Below, piece by piece: positions 8,792 to 17,082 of a DNA stretch of 64,000 bases; position 1 is the stretch's first letter, and each line of letters begins with the position of its first letter. The stretch comes from Nocardioides zeae (lineage in GTDB: Bacteria; Actinomycetota; Actinomycetes; Propionibacteriales; Nocardioidaceae). The DNA is taken from contig NZ_JAAGXA010000001.1 of the NCBI RefSeq assembly GCF_010686755.1, positions 248,001-312,000 on the forward strand. The letters run 5' to 3'. Both the position numbers and the translations under genes were made by a program. The notes under the pieces are model-generated. The model worked only from the letters and a program-made list of their open reading frames with translations. It did not search any database and had not been told where the DNA came from.

Positions 8792-11614
8792 TCAGGCGTC
8801 GCCGCCCTCCTGCTTGACGTCCTTCACGGCCGTCGGGTCGTCGACGCGGTAGGCGTCGAACGCCTTCTGCACGACCGACGGGTCGATCTCGCCCGCCTCG
8901 GCCAGGGACTGCAGCGCCGCGACCACGACCGACTGGGCGTCGATGTGGAAGAACCGACGTGCCGACGGGCGGGTGTCGGCGAAGCCGAACCCGTCCGCAC
9001 CGAGCACGCGGTAGTCCTCCGGCACCCAGCGGGCGATCTGCAGCGGCACCGCGGCCATGTAGTCGGACACCGCGATGACCGGCCCGCCAGCGCCGGCGAG
9101 CTTGTCGGCGACGTACGCCGTGCGCGGGGTCTCGCTCGGGTGCAGGAGGTTCCACTCCTCGGCGGCGACGCCGTCCCGGGCGAGCTCGTTCCACGAGGTC
9201 ACCGACCAGGTGTCGGCGGCCACGCCCCACTCCTCGGCCAGCAGGCGCTGCGCCTCGGCGATCCACGGGAATCCGACGCCCGAGGCGAGCAGCTGCACCC
9301 GCGGCCCCTCGGCCTCCGACGTGGACACCTTGTGGATCCCCTTGAGGATGCCCTCGACGTCGACGTCCTCCGGCTCGGCCGGCTGCGCGACGGGCTCGTT
9401 GTAGACCGTCATGTAGAAGATGACGTCCTCGCCCTGCGGGTGCTGCTCGGTCGCGCCGTACATGCGCTCGAGGCCGGAGCGCATCACGTGCGCCACCTCG
9501 TAGGAGAACGCCGGGTCGTAGTGCACGACCGCGGGGTTCGTCGTCGCCAGCAGCGGCGAGTGCCCGTCGGCGTGCTGCAGGCCCTCGCCGGTGAGCGTCG
9601 TGCGGCCGGCGGTCGCGCCGATGAGGAAGCCCCGGGACAGCTGGTCGGCCATGGCCCAGATCGAGTCGCCCGTGCGCTGGAACCCGAACATCGAGTAGAA
9701 GATGTAGAACGGGATCATCTGCTCGCCGTGGGTGGCGTACGCCGAGCCCGCCGCCGTCGCGGACGCCATGGCGCCCGCCTCGGAGATGCCCTCGTGGAGC
9801 AGCTGCCCCGAGGTCGACTCCTTGTAGGCCAGCAGCATGTTGCGGTCCACCGACTCGTAGGTCTGGCCCATCGGGTTGTAGACCTTGGCGCTCGGGAACA
9901 TCGAGTCCATGCCGAACGTGCGGTACTCGTCGGGGGCGATGGGCACGATGCGGGCGCCGATCTCCGGGTCGCGCATCCAGTCGCGGAGCAGGCGGACGGC
10001 GGCCATCGTCGTGGCGACCTTGTTCTTGCCGGCGCCCTTCTTGAGCTCGGCGTAGACCTTGTCGCCCGGGAGCTTGAGCATCGTGGAGCGGTTGACGCGC
10101 TTCGGCAGCGAGCCGCCGAGCTGCTTGCGCCGCTCCATCATGTACTCCATCTCGGGGGACTTCTCGCCCGGGTGGAAGAACGGTGCGGCGCCCGTCTGCT
10201 CGTAGGCGAGGTCGAGGTCGCGGTCCGAGATCGGCAGGTAGAGCCGGTCGCGGAAGCGCTTGACGTCGTCCTTCGTCAGCTTCTTCATCTGGTGCGTGGC
10301 GTTCTTGCCCTCGAGGGAGTCGATCGTCCAGCCCTTGATGGTCTGCGCCAGGATCACCGTCGGCTGACCCGTGTGCTTGGTCGCGGCGTCGAACGCCGAG
10401 TAGACCTTGCGGTAGTCGTGACCGCCGCGGGGGAGCTTGCGGATCTGCTCGTCCGACATGTGCTCGACCATGGCGCGCAGGCGCGGGTCGCCGCCGAAGA
10501 AGCTCTCCCGGATGTAGTCGCCGGACTCGACCGAGTAGGTCTGGAAGGCGCCGTCGGGAGTGCTGTTCATCTTGTTGACGAGCACGCCGTCGACGTCGCG
10601 GGCGAGCAGCTGGTCCCACTCGCGGCCCCAGACGACCTTGATGACGTTCCAGCCCGCGCCCCGGAAGTTGGACTCGAGCTCCTGGATGATCTTGCCGTTG
10701 CCCGTCACCGGGCCGTCGAGCTGCTGCAGGTTGCAGTTGATGACCCAGGTGAGGTTGTCGAGCTCCTCGCGGGCCGCGACGCGGATGGCGCCGAGCGACT
10801 CGGGCTCGGCCATCTCGCCGTCGCCCAGGAAGGCCCACACGTGCTGCTGCGAGGTGTCCTTGATGCCGCGGTTCTGCAGGTAGCGGTTGAACCGCGCCTG
10901 GTAGATCGACCCGATGGCCGTGAGACCCATCGACACGGTCGGGAACTCCCAGAACCCGGGCATGAGCCGGGGGTGGGGGTACGACGAGAGGCCCTGCCCG
11001 ACGCCGTGCTGCACCTCCTGGCGGAAGCGGTAGAGCTGCTCCTCCGTGAGGCGGCCCTCGAGGAACGCGCGGGCGTAGACACCGGGGGAGGCGTGCCCCT
11101 GGATGTAGACCTGGTCGCCGCCGCCGGGGGCGTCCTTGCCGCGGAAGAAGTGGTTGAAGCCGACCTCGTAGAGGCTGGCCGAGGACTGGTACGTCGCGAT
11201 GTGGCCCCCGACCTCGAGGCCCTTGCGGTTCGCGCTCGACACCATCATCGCGGCGTTCCACCGGATGTAGGCCCGGATGCGCCGCTCGATCTCCTCGTCG
11301 CCGGGGAACCAGGGTTCGCGCTCGGGCGGGATCGTGTTGATGTAGTCCGTGGAGCGCAGGGCCGGCACGCCGACCTGCTTCTCACGGGCCCGCTCGAGGA
11401 GTCGCAGCATCAGGTAGCGGGCGCGATCACGCCCGCGGTCCTCGATCAGGGAGTCGAAGGAGTCGAGCCACTCGTGCGTCTCGTCGGGATCGATGTCGGG
11501 CAACTGGGTCGGCAGGCCCTCATGGATCACGGACGGCGAAGTGGGACGCGACTGGCTGGGTCGGGGTGTCGGGTCAGCGGTCACGCCCGCCATCGTCGCA
11601 CGTGTCGCAGTCAC
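8792..11614 (-). CDS. aceE: Pyruvate dehydrogenase E1 component, homodimeric type
   Basis: 940 residues, the size of single-chain AceE. It decarboxylates pyruvate with thiamine diphosphate and passes the acetyl group to the E2 lipoyl domain. The cofactor motif is [10 protein letters not shown]...VINCN; the N-terminal [20 protein letters not shown] and [18 protein letters not shown] stretches are hallmark AceE sequence. E2/E3 genes are not in the window, as usual in actinobacteria. GTG at 11614 is used because a -10-like TAGATT sits just upstream and could give a near-leaderless message; ATG 11593 or GTG 11584 are possible and would remove 7-10 non-conserved residues. Adjacent DUF3052 and ahpE genes match the mycobacterial aceE neighbourhood. 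Confidence 0.96.
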   Translation of the reverse strand: MTATRATMAGVTADPTPRPSQSRPTSPSVIHEGLPTQLPDIDPDETHEWLDSFDSLIEDRGRDRARYLMLRLLERAREKQVGVPALRSTDYINTIPPEREPWFPGDEEIERRIRAYIRWNAAMMVSSANRKGLEVGGHIATYQSSASLYEVGFNHFFRGKDAPGGGDQVYIQGHASPGVYARAFLEGRLTEEQLYRFRQEVQHGVGQGLSSYPHPRLMPGFWEFPTVSMGLTAIGSIYQARFNRYLQNRGIKDTSQQHVWAFLGDGEMAEPESLGAIRVAAREELDNLTWVINCNLQQLDGPVTGNGKIIQELESNFRGAGWNVIKVVWGREWDQLLARDVDGVLVNKMNSTPDGAFQTYSVESGDYIRESFFGGDPRLRAMVEHMSDEQIRKLPRGGHDYRKVYSAFDAATKHTGQPTVILAQTIKGWTIDSLEGKNATHQMKKLTKDDVKRFRDRLYLPISDRDLDLAYEQTGAAPFFHPGEKSPEMEYMMERRKQLGGSLPKRVNRSTMLKLPGDKVYAELKKGAGKNKVATTMAAVRLLRDWMRDPEIGARIVPIAPDEYRTFGMDSMFPSAKVYNPMGQTYESVDRNMLLAYKESTSGQLLHEGISEAGAMASATAAGSAYATHGEQMIPFYIFYSMFGFQRTGDSIWAMADQLSRGFLIGATAGRTTLTGEGLQHADGHSPLLATTNPAVVHYDPAFSYEVAHVMRSGLERMYGATEQHPQGEDVIFYMTVYNEPVAQPAEPEDVDVEGILKGIHKVSTSEAEGPRVQLLASGVGFPWIAEAQRLLAEEWGVAADTWSVTSWNELARDGVAAEEWNLLHPSETPRTAYVADKLAGAGGPVIAVSDYMAAVPLQIARWVPEDYRVLGADGFGFADTRPSARRFFHIDAQSVVVAALQSLAEAGEIDPSVVQKAFDAYRVDDPTAVKDVKQEGGDA

Positions 11615-11618
11615 AAGA

Positions 11619-11634
11619 AATCTACCCGCGGGTA
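11619..11634 (-). promoter_or_regulatory. Putative -10 and 12-bp palindrome upstream of aceE
   Basis: TAGATT (11619-11624 read leftward) lies 4 bases before the GTG chosen for aceE. It overlaps the perfect palindrome TACCCGCGGGTA (11623-11634), a reasonable place for a repressor. The remaining 11635-11828 stretch holds no other clear site. Confidence 0.4.
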
Positions 11635-11828
11635 CGTGGCCCGCTCGCGCGCGGACGCGCGAGGAGCGCGGTCGACGAGGGCGCTCGTCGGCAACTCGCG
11701 GCGCCCGTTGGGGGCGAATGGGTTGCGCGGGCTGCGGAAACCGGCTGGACTACGGGGCACGTCGCGTGCAGGCACGCGAGGACAGGCAGGACCGACAGGT
11801 CGAGACAGGTTGGGAAGTGGAGGGTTCA

Positions 11829-12269
11829 GTGAGTGCGACGTCGGGTGGAGGTTCCACCCAGACCGCCGGTGCCGCGGGCAACGCGGCGAGCCGGCTGGGA
11901 CTGACGGTCGGCGCGGTCGTCCAGGAGCTCGGGTGGGACGAGGACACCGATGACGAGCTGCGGCAGGCGATCGAGGACGCGATCGACGGCGACATGGTGG
12001 ACGGCGACGACGGAACGGTCGTGGACGCCGTCGTGCTGTGGTGGCGGGCCGACGACGGCGACCTCACCGACGGTCTCGTCGACGCCCTCGCCGATCTCGC
12101 GGCGGGTGGCGTGATCTGGCTCCTGACCCCGAAGGTCGGCCGGCCGGGGGCCGTGGAGCCCGCCGACATCGCCGAGGCCGCGGACACGGCGGGGCTCACC
12201 CAGACCACCACCGCCACGGTGAGCCGTGAGTGGAGCGCCGTGCGCCTGGAGGCGCCCAAGCAGGCCTGA
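11829..12269 (+). CDS. DUF3052 family protein
   Basis: 146 residues. The core RLGLTVGAVVQELGWDEDTD (about 23-42) and DAVVLWWRADDGDLTDGLVD identify DUF3052, a small actinobacterial family found beside aceE. The C-terminal half (GGVIWLLTPKVGRPGAVEPA, then AGLTQTTTATVSREWSAVRL) resembles the end of a methyltransferase-like or acyltransferase-like fold, but no cofactor motif is visible and the biochemical role is not established. GTG at 11829 is chosen from the family N-terminus and the GGAGGG 4 bases upstream. Divergent from aceE. Confidence 0.88.
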   Translation: MSATSGGGSTQTAGAAGNAASRLGLTVGAVVQELGWDEDTDDELRQAIEDAIDGDMVDGDDGTVVDAVVLWWRADDGDLTDGLVDALADLAAGGVIWLLTPKVGRPGAVEPADIAEAADTAGLTQTTTATVSREWSAVRLEAPKQA

Positions 12270-12344
12270 CCCCGCGCCCGGTGTCGCCCGCCGTCCTCGG
12301 AGAGGCGATGGTGCGTGTTCTGTAACTCAGAGTGACACTTCCTG

Positions 12345-12373
12345 TTCACATCTGGGGACCGCCTCGCTAGTGT
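12345..12373 (+). promoter_or_regulatory. SigA-type promoter of the acyl-CoA ligase gene
   Basis: TTCACA (12345-12350), a 17-bp spacer and TAGTGT (12368-12373) fit the actinobacterial housekeeping consensus well, 29 bases before the GTG. It is the best -35/-10 pair in the window. Confidence 0.65.
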
Positions 12374-12402
12374 GACGCGCAGGCGATCGGAAGGAGCGCG
12401 GC

Positions 12403-14031
12403 GTGGGCGCAGTGCGGGCGAAGGTGGCGGATGCGGGCACGAGCCTGCGCGTGCTGGCGGGGGCCGGGATCGTCCGGCCCTACTCACCGCGGGTGCTCGC
12501 CGGGATGCTCGGCACCCTCCGGTCGTGGGGCACCAGTCCGGCGGGCGGCTTCCGCACCGCGGCTCTCCGCTGGCCCGACGAGGTCGGCGTGGTGGACGAG
12601 CGCGGTGCGCTCACCTGGGGTGAGCTGCACCGCCGCACCAACGCCCTCGCCGCCGCGATGCGCCAGGAGGGGGTGCGGGCCGGCGACGGCGTGGCCGTCA
12701 TGTGCCGCAACCACCGGGGCTTCATCGAGGCCTCCGTCGCGGCCAGCAAGCTCGGCGCCGACGTGCTCTACCTCAACACCGCCTTCGCCGGGCCGCAGCT
12801 CGTCGACGTGCTGGAGCGCGAGGCGCCGCGGATCGTCGTGCACGACGAGGAGTTCACCGAGCTGCTCGCCGCGGCGGACGTCGAGCACCGCGTGCTGGCC
12901 TGGGTGGACGGGGACGACGGCGGCGCACCCGGCCGGGGGGACGGCGTACGCACGCTCGAGGAGCTCATCGCCCGGGGCGACGAGGCGGAGCTCGAGCCGC
13001 CGGCGCGCGAGGGGCGCACCATCATCCTGACGTCGGGCACGACCGGGACGCCGAAGGGTGCGCCCCGGCCCCAGGGCGGCGTGCCGGCTGCGGTCTCCCT
13101 GCTGTCGCGGATGCCCCTGCGCTCGCGCTGGCGCTGCTTCGTGGCGGCGCCGCTCTTCCACACCTGGGGCTTCGCCCACTACCAGCTCGCGATGCTGCTG
13201 GGCACGACGCTGGTGCTGCGCCGCCGCTTCGACCCGCGGGAGGCGCTCGCGGTGCTCGCCGAGGAGCGCTGCGACTCGTTCGTGGTCATCCCCGTCATGC
13301 TCCAGCGCATCCTCGCCCTGCCGGCCGACGTGCTCGACGCCCACCCGTTGCCCGACCTGGCCGTCGTGGCGTCCTCCGGCTCGGCCCTCCCCGGCGACCT
13401 CGCGCTCACCTGGATGGACCGGTTCGGCGACAACCTCTACAGCACCTACGGCTCGACCGAGGTGGCCTGGGCGAGCATCGCCGACCCCCAGGACCTGCGC
13501 GAGTCGCCGACCTCGGCCGGCCGGCTGCCGCACGCGACCGTCGTCAAGATCCTCGACGAGAAGGGCGCGGAGGTGCCGCCGGGCGAGCCGGGCCGGATCT
13601 TCGTCGGCAACGACCTGCAGATCGAGGGCTACACCGGGGGCGGCACTAAGGAGGTCGTCGACGGGCTGATGTCGTCGGGCGACGTCGGCCGCTTCGGGCC
13701 CGACGGCCGGCTCTACGTCGAGGGTCGCGACGACGAGATGATCGTCTCCGGCGGCGAGAACGTCTTCCCCAAGGAGGTCGAGGACTGCCTCGCCCGTCAC
13801 GCCGACGTCGCCGAGGTGGCGGCCGTGGGCGTGGACGACGACGACTTCGGCAAGCGGCTGCGCGCCTTCGTCGTGCTCGTCGACGGTGCCGACGCCGACG
13901 AGGAGTCGCTGAAGGACTGGGTCAAGCAGAACCTGGCGCGCTACAAGGTCCCGCGCGAGATCGTGCTGCTCGACGAGCTGCCCCGGAACGCGACGGGCAA
14001 GGTGCTCAAGCGCGAGCTCGACGCGGGCTGA
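12403..14031 (+). CDS. Fatty acyl-CoA synthetase (FadD-type AMP-forming ligase)
   Basis: 542 residues. An adenylate-forming enzyme that activates a carboxylic acid with ATP and transfers it to CoA. Motifs in order: phosphate-binding TIILTSGTTGTPKG (about 206-219), YGSTEVAW (A5), SSGDVGRFGPDGRLYVEGRDD (A7/A8 hinge) and RNATGKVLKREL with the catalytic C-terminal Lys. The N-terminal 45 residues precede the fold, as in the mycobacterial FadD2/FadD12 group, which it most resembles; a medium or long acyl chain is likely. GTG at 12403 follows GGAAGGAG at a good distance. Monocistronic, with its own promoter. Confidence 0.92.
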   Translation: MGAVRAKVADAGTSLRVLAGAGIVRPYSPRVLAGMLGTLRSWGTSPAGGFRTAALRWPDEVGVVDERGALTWGELHRRTNALAAAMRQEGVRAGDGVAVMCRNHRGFIEASVAASKLGADVLYLNTAFAGPQLVDVLEREAPRIVVHDEEFTELLAAADVEHRVLAWVDGDDGGAPGRGDGVRTLEELIARGDEAELEPPAREGRTIILTSGTTGTPKGAPRPQGGVPAAVSLLSRMPLRSRWRCFVAAPLFHTWGFAHYQLAMLLGTTLVLRRRFDPREALAVLAEERCDSFVVIPVMLQRILALPADVLDAHPLPDLAVVASSGSALPGDLALTWMDRFGDNLYSTYGSTEVAWASIADPQDLRESPTSAGRLPHATVVKILDEKGAEVPPGEPGRIFVGNDLQIEGYTGGGTKEVVDGLMSSGDVGRFGPDGRLYVEGRDDEMIVSGGENVFPKEVEDCLARHADVAEVAAVGVDDDDFGKRLRAFVVLVDGADADEESLKDWVKQNLARYKVPREIVLLDELPRNATGKVLKRELDAG

Positions 14032-14079
14032 GGACGGTGCCGCTCGGGTCCGGCCGACCACGGTGGGAGGATGGGCGGC

Positions 14080-14625
14080 ATGTTCCCGATGAGTGACGAC
14101 GTGCGCGCGACGACGCCGTGCGGCGGCGCGGGCGGTGGGTGCGAGGTCGGCTCCGCGCTCCCGGTCGGCGCCGCGGCGCCGGACTTCGCGCTGCGCGACC
14201 AGTTCGGCCAGACGGTGCGGCTCTCCGACTTCCGCGACCGCAAGGCGGTGGCGGTGCTCTTCATCCCGTTCGCGTTCTCCGGCGTCTGCACCGGAGAGCT
14301 CGGAGCCGTGCAGGCCCGGTTGGCGTCCTTCCTCACCTTCGACACGGAGGTGGTCGCCGTCTCCTGCGACCCGGTGTACTCCCTGCGGGCCTTCGCCGAG
14401 CGAGACGGCCTCGACATGACGCTCCTCTCCGACTTCTGGCCGCACGGGGAGGTCTCCGCGGCGTACGGCGTGTTCGACAGCGCGCGCGGCGCTCCGCGCC
14501 GATCGTCCTTCGTGGTGGACCCCCGGGGCACCATCAGCTGGGCGGTGCACAACGACCTCCGCCAGGGGCGGGACCTCGACGCCCACCTCGCCGCGCTGCA
14601 GCAGGCGGTCGGCGAGCCCGTCTGA
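14080..14625 (+). CDS. ahpE: One-cysteine peroxiredoxin, AhpE type
   Basis: 181 residues. The thioredoxin fold carries the peroxidatic Cys in FSGVCTGELG, and the long match LLSDFWPHGEVSAAYGVF is characteristic of mycobacterial AhpE, which reduces peroxides and peroxynitrite. An N-terminal extension with a Cys pair (PCGGAGGGC) is not part of typical AhpE. ATG 14080 is preferred because GGGAGG is 9 bases upstream; ATG 14071 abuts that site and ATG 14089 is too far. A very strong hairpin follows the gene. Confidence 0.9.
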   Translation: MFPMSDDVRATTPCGGAGGGCEVGSALPVGAAAPDFALRDQFGQTVRLSDFRDRKAVAVLFIPFAFSGVCTGELGAVQARLASFLTFDTEVVAVSCDPVYSLRAFAERDGLDMTLLSDFWPHGEVSAAYGVFDSARGAPRRSSFVVDPRGTISWAVHNDLRQGRDLDAHLAALQQAVGEPV

Positions 14626-14736
14626 CGTCCCACGATCGGTTCGACAGGTCTGGACCACCGGACCGGGACGTGTCGCATCGTGAGACGAAGGATGGCGTCG
14701 ACGTGAATTCGTTGCCGTGACGATGCATGATCGTCA

Positions 14737-14776
14737 TGTCGCGCCGCCGGAGACCCGAGACTCCGGCGGCGCGACA
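14737..14776 (+). terminator. Intrinsic-like terminator after ahpE
   Basis: A perfect 16-bp stem, TGTCGCGCCGCCGGAG (14737-14752) with CTCCGGCGGCGCGACA (14761-14776), around an 8-base loop and followed by CTTGCATTT. The strongest terminator candidate in the window. The rest of 14626-14869 carries no gene. Confidence 0.8.
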
Positions 14777-14869
14777 CTTGCATTTCCGGACCCCCCGCCG
14801 CCCGAGCGGGCACGCACGCGTGCCGGGGCCGCTCGCGGGGTCGCGGTCCCGTAGGCTGAGCGCCGCTGC

Positions 14870-14943
14870 GGGCGAATAGCTCAGTTGGTCAGAGCGTCCG
14901 GTTTACACCCGGAAGGTCGGGGGTTCGAGCCCCTCTTCGCCCA
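14870..14943 (+). tRNA. tRNA-Val (anticodon UAC)
   Basis: Full cloverleaf: acceptor GGGCGAA/TTCGCCC, D-arm AGCTCAGTTGGTCAGAGC, anticodon stem TCCGG/CCGGA with loop TTTACAC (anticodon TAC at 14904-14906), T-arm with GGTTCGAGCC and discriminator A. CCA is not encoded. A -10-like TAGGCT (14852-14857) is placed to start transcription just upstream. Confidence 0.97.
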
Positions 14944-15640
14944 CTCCCGTGCGGTCCTCCAGCAGGCGGGCGAGCCGCTTCTTCCTGCGGTTCTCGCGCA
15001 CGATCCAGGCAACGTCCGGGTCGTCCGTGTCCAGGGCCAGGAGCATCGCGAGCCCCGCAGCCGGAGCTGCTGCGACGGCGACGCTCCAGCAGTAGCCGAG
15101 CGCCTGGCGCAGGACGCGCGTGGCGGGGCGTGCGCGCAGGTCGGCGGGCAGGCCCGCGACGTGCTCGGTGGCCCGACGGCAGGCGGCGAGGGCGGCTGCG
15201 GCGGCAACCGGGGTGCGCAGCAGCCGGGGTTCGCAGATCGCAGCGACCGCCGCGCGCTGCACCAGGAGGTCGCCGTCGTCGACCCACCGCTGCACCAGCT
15301 CGACGAGGCCCTCGGGGTCCTCGTCCCCGCGGAGCTGGAGGCCGAGCACGACGCCCTCGCGGACCCGCCAGCGCTCGTCCGCGGCGAGGGACCGCGCACG
15401 GGACTCGCCCTCCGTCCCACCGCGGCGGGCGAGTGCCGCGGCGGCACACATCGCGGCGTACTCCGTGCCGGCGGCCAGCAACGCCGCCACCTCGGCGGGG
15501 CCGGCGACGGTGGCAGCCGCCTGCACCAGCGTGACGTCGGCGCGCCGGCCGGGGAGCCCGGAGCGGGCCTCGAGGAACCCCGGCCATGCCGCGGGGTCGA
15601 GGCTCGTCAGCGTGCGCTGCGCCGCCGCTCGGTCGGACAT
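14903..15640 (-). CDS. HEAT-repeat-like helical protein whose 3' end runs into tRNA-Val
   Basis: 245 residues, almost all helix, in 30-40-residue Ala/Leu/Arg blocks with DERWRVREGVVLGLQ and DDGDLLVQRAAVAA, the pattern of HEAT repeats; similar actinobacterial proteins are grouped with DNA-alkylation-repair-type repeats, but no functional residue can be pointed to. ATG at 15640 has a -10-like TACGGT 7 bases upstream and no ribosome site, so the message may be leaderless. The frame has no stop until TAA inside the tRNA anticodon loop, so the last 12-13 residues (GEEGLEPPTFRV) are antisense tRNA sequence. Confidence 0.75.
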   Translation of the reverse strand: MSDRAAAQRTLTSLDPAAWPGFLEARSGLPGRRADVTLVQAAATVAGPAEVAALLAAGTEYAAMCAAAALARRGGTEGESRARSLAADERWRVREGVVLGLQLRGDEDPEGLVELVQRWVDDGDLLVQRAAVAAICEPRLLRTPVAAAAALAACRRATEHVAGLPADLRARPATRVLRQALGYCWSVAVAAAPAAGLAMLLALDTDDPDVAWIVRENRRKKRLARLLEDRTGVGEEGLEPPTFRV

Positions 15641-15671
15641 GGTGGGGACCGTAGCGGTCGCGTCCGGGCAC

Positions 15672-15709
15672 GTGAGAGCTCTCTCACGGACGGCTCACGC
15701 GGCGCTCAC
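15672..15709. promoter_or_regulatory. Putative operator: inverted repeat plus 11-bp-phased CTCAC repeats
   Basis: GTGAGAG-CT-CTCTCAC (15672-15687) is a 7-bp-arm inverted repeat. CTCAC recurs at 15683, 15694 and 15705, exactly 11 bp apart, the spacing favoured by OmpR-family dimers. The site lies between the divergent HEAT-like gene and the Asp-tailed protein, close to the two-component system whose regulator is of the OmpR class; a near copy precedes the second Asp-tailed gene. Confidence 0.5.
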
Positions 15710-15778
15710 CGCCGGCGAGCACGGTTGCTCCCACCAGCAGGCCCGCCGTGTGCGCGGGCCACGACGAAGGAGCCCCGC

Positions 15779-16243
15779 ATGCTCATGAAGGTCATCCTCC
15801 CCGGGTTCGTCGCCCTCATGGGCGTGATCGGGGCGGCGATGCTCGCACTGCCCTCCGTGGGTGGTCCGGAGACGACCCGCACGGACGTGGTCGGCTCGGC
15901 GGCCAGCACCACGACCGGTACGGCGGCGGCGACCGGCTCGCCGACCCCGGAGCCCACCGCGTCGACCGACCCCACGGCGGTGCCGACCGCCACCCCGAGC
16001 GCCGAGCCCGGCGACGACCGGGCTCACGGTGACGACCGGGCTCACGGTGACGACCGGGCCGAGGCGCGACCGTCGGCACCGGCCACGACCTCGTCCCCGC
16101 GCCCGGTGGGCCCGCCGCCCGCCGCCGTACCGACCCGTGACGACGACCACGACGACGACGGGGACGACGACGGGGACGACGACGGGGACGACGACGGGGA
16201 CGACGACCACGACGACGGGGACGACGACCACGACGACGACTGA
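15779..16243 (+). CDS. Small membrane-anchored protein with Asp/Gly/His-rich tail
   Basis: 154 residues. An uncleaved signal or N-terminal membrane helix (VILPGFVALMGVIGAAMLAL), a Thr/Pro/Ser/Ala-rich extracytoplasmic linker with three GDDRAHGDD-type repeats, and a tail of about 35 residues that is only Asp, Gly and His. The tail could bind Ca2+ or transition metals. ATG at 15779 has GAAGGAG 7 bases upstream. It shares architecture with the protein at 18563-18988 on the far side of the two-component system, and both are preceded by the same inverted repeat, so both are probably regulated by, or feed into, that system. No known family. Confidence 0.7.
   Translation: MLMKVILPGFVALMGVIGAAMLALPSVGGPETTRTDVVGSAASTTTGTAAATGSPTPEPTASTDPTAVPTATPSAEPGDDRAHGDDRAHGDDRAEARPSAPATTSSPRPVGPPPAAVPTRDDDHDDDGDDDGDDDGDDDGDDDHDDGDDDHDDD
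16139..16243 (+). repeat. 12-bp GGGGACGACGAC coding microsatellite
   Basis: Four perfect GGGGACGACGAC units (16160-16207) with GACGACCAC variants on both sides encode the GDDD tail. The unit matches, on the other strand, the repeat at 18563-18667. Confidence 0.85.
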
Positions 16244-16260
16244 CCCACCCCCGAGCCGTG

Positions 16261-16383
<123 letters not shown>

Positions 16384-16404
16384 CCACGACCCGTGTCGGG
16401 ACCG

Positions 16405-17082
16405 TCAGCCGTTGAAGCGGTAGCCCATGCCCCGCACGGTGCCGATCGCCCCGGCGCCGAACTTCCTGCGCAGGTAGCCGACGTACACGTCGACCACGTT
16501 CGAGCTCGGGTCGAAGTCGAGGCCCCACACCGTGTCCAGCAGCTGCTCGCGCGAGAGCACCTGGCCGGGGTTGCGCAGGAACACCTCGGCGAGCGTGAAC
16601 TCGCGGGCGGACAGCTCGAGGGTGCGGCCGTCGACGGAGGCCCGGCGGGTGCGGAGGTCGAGGGTCACCCCGCCCGCGGTGAGCACGGAGCCCCGCCCGT
16701 CGTCGCCGCCCGCGCCGGAGCCGGCGTTGCGCAGCCGCACCCGCACCCGCGCCTGCAGCTCGCTGAACCGGAACGGCTTCGGCATGTAGTCGTCGGCCCC
16801 GCCGTCCAGCGCGGAGACGGTGTCGGTCGCGGAGTCGCGGGCGGTCAGCACGATGACGGGCATCCGCGATCCCTGGGAGCGGAGCTGGTCGAGCACCTCG
16901 AAGCCGTCCATGCGGGGCAGCCCGATGTCCAGCACCATGAGGTCGAACGTGCCGCTCAGGGCGTGGTCGAGCCCGTCGACACCGTCGCCGACCACGGTGA
17001 CGCTGTGGCCGTCGGCCCGCAGGCCCTTGGCGACGAAGGACGCGATCCGGCTCTCGTCCTCGACGATCAGGATGCTGGCCAC
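16405..17082 (-). CDS. OmpR/PhoB-family response regulator
   Basis: 225 residues. Receiver domain 1-120 with acidic pocket EDE, phosphoacceptor in LMVLDIGLPRMDG, the conserved LTARD Thr region and KPF Lys; then a winged-helix DNA-binding domain (about 130-225) with ELSAREFTLAEVFLRNPGQV and VDVYVGYLRRKFG...VRGMGYRF. GTG at 17082 has GAGAGGAG 5 bases upstream. It is downstream of and overlaps its histidine kinase by 16 bases. It is the best candidate to bind the inverted repeats upstream of the two Asp-tailed genes. Confidence 0.95.
   Translation of the reverse strand: MASILIVEDESRIASFVAKGLRADGHSVTVVGDGVDGLDHALSGTFDLMVLDIGLPRMDGFEVLDQLRSQGSRMPVIVLTARDSATDTVSALDGGADDYMPKPFRFSELQARVRVRLRNAGSGAGGDDGRGSVLTAGGVTLDLRTRRASVDGRTLELSAREFTLAEVFLRNPGQVLSREQLLDTVWGLDFDPSSNVVDVYVGYLRRKFGAGAIGTVRGMGYRFNG

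Noticed and set aside
14870..15640. tRNA-Val as an attachment site of an integrated element.
   Set aside because: No integrase, no direct repeat of the tRNA 3' end elsewhere in the window, and housekeeping genes continue on both sides.
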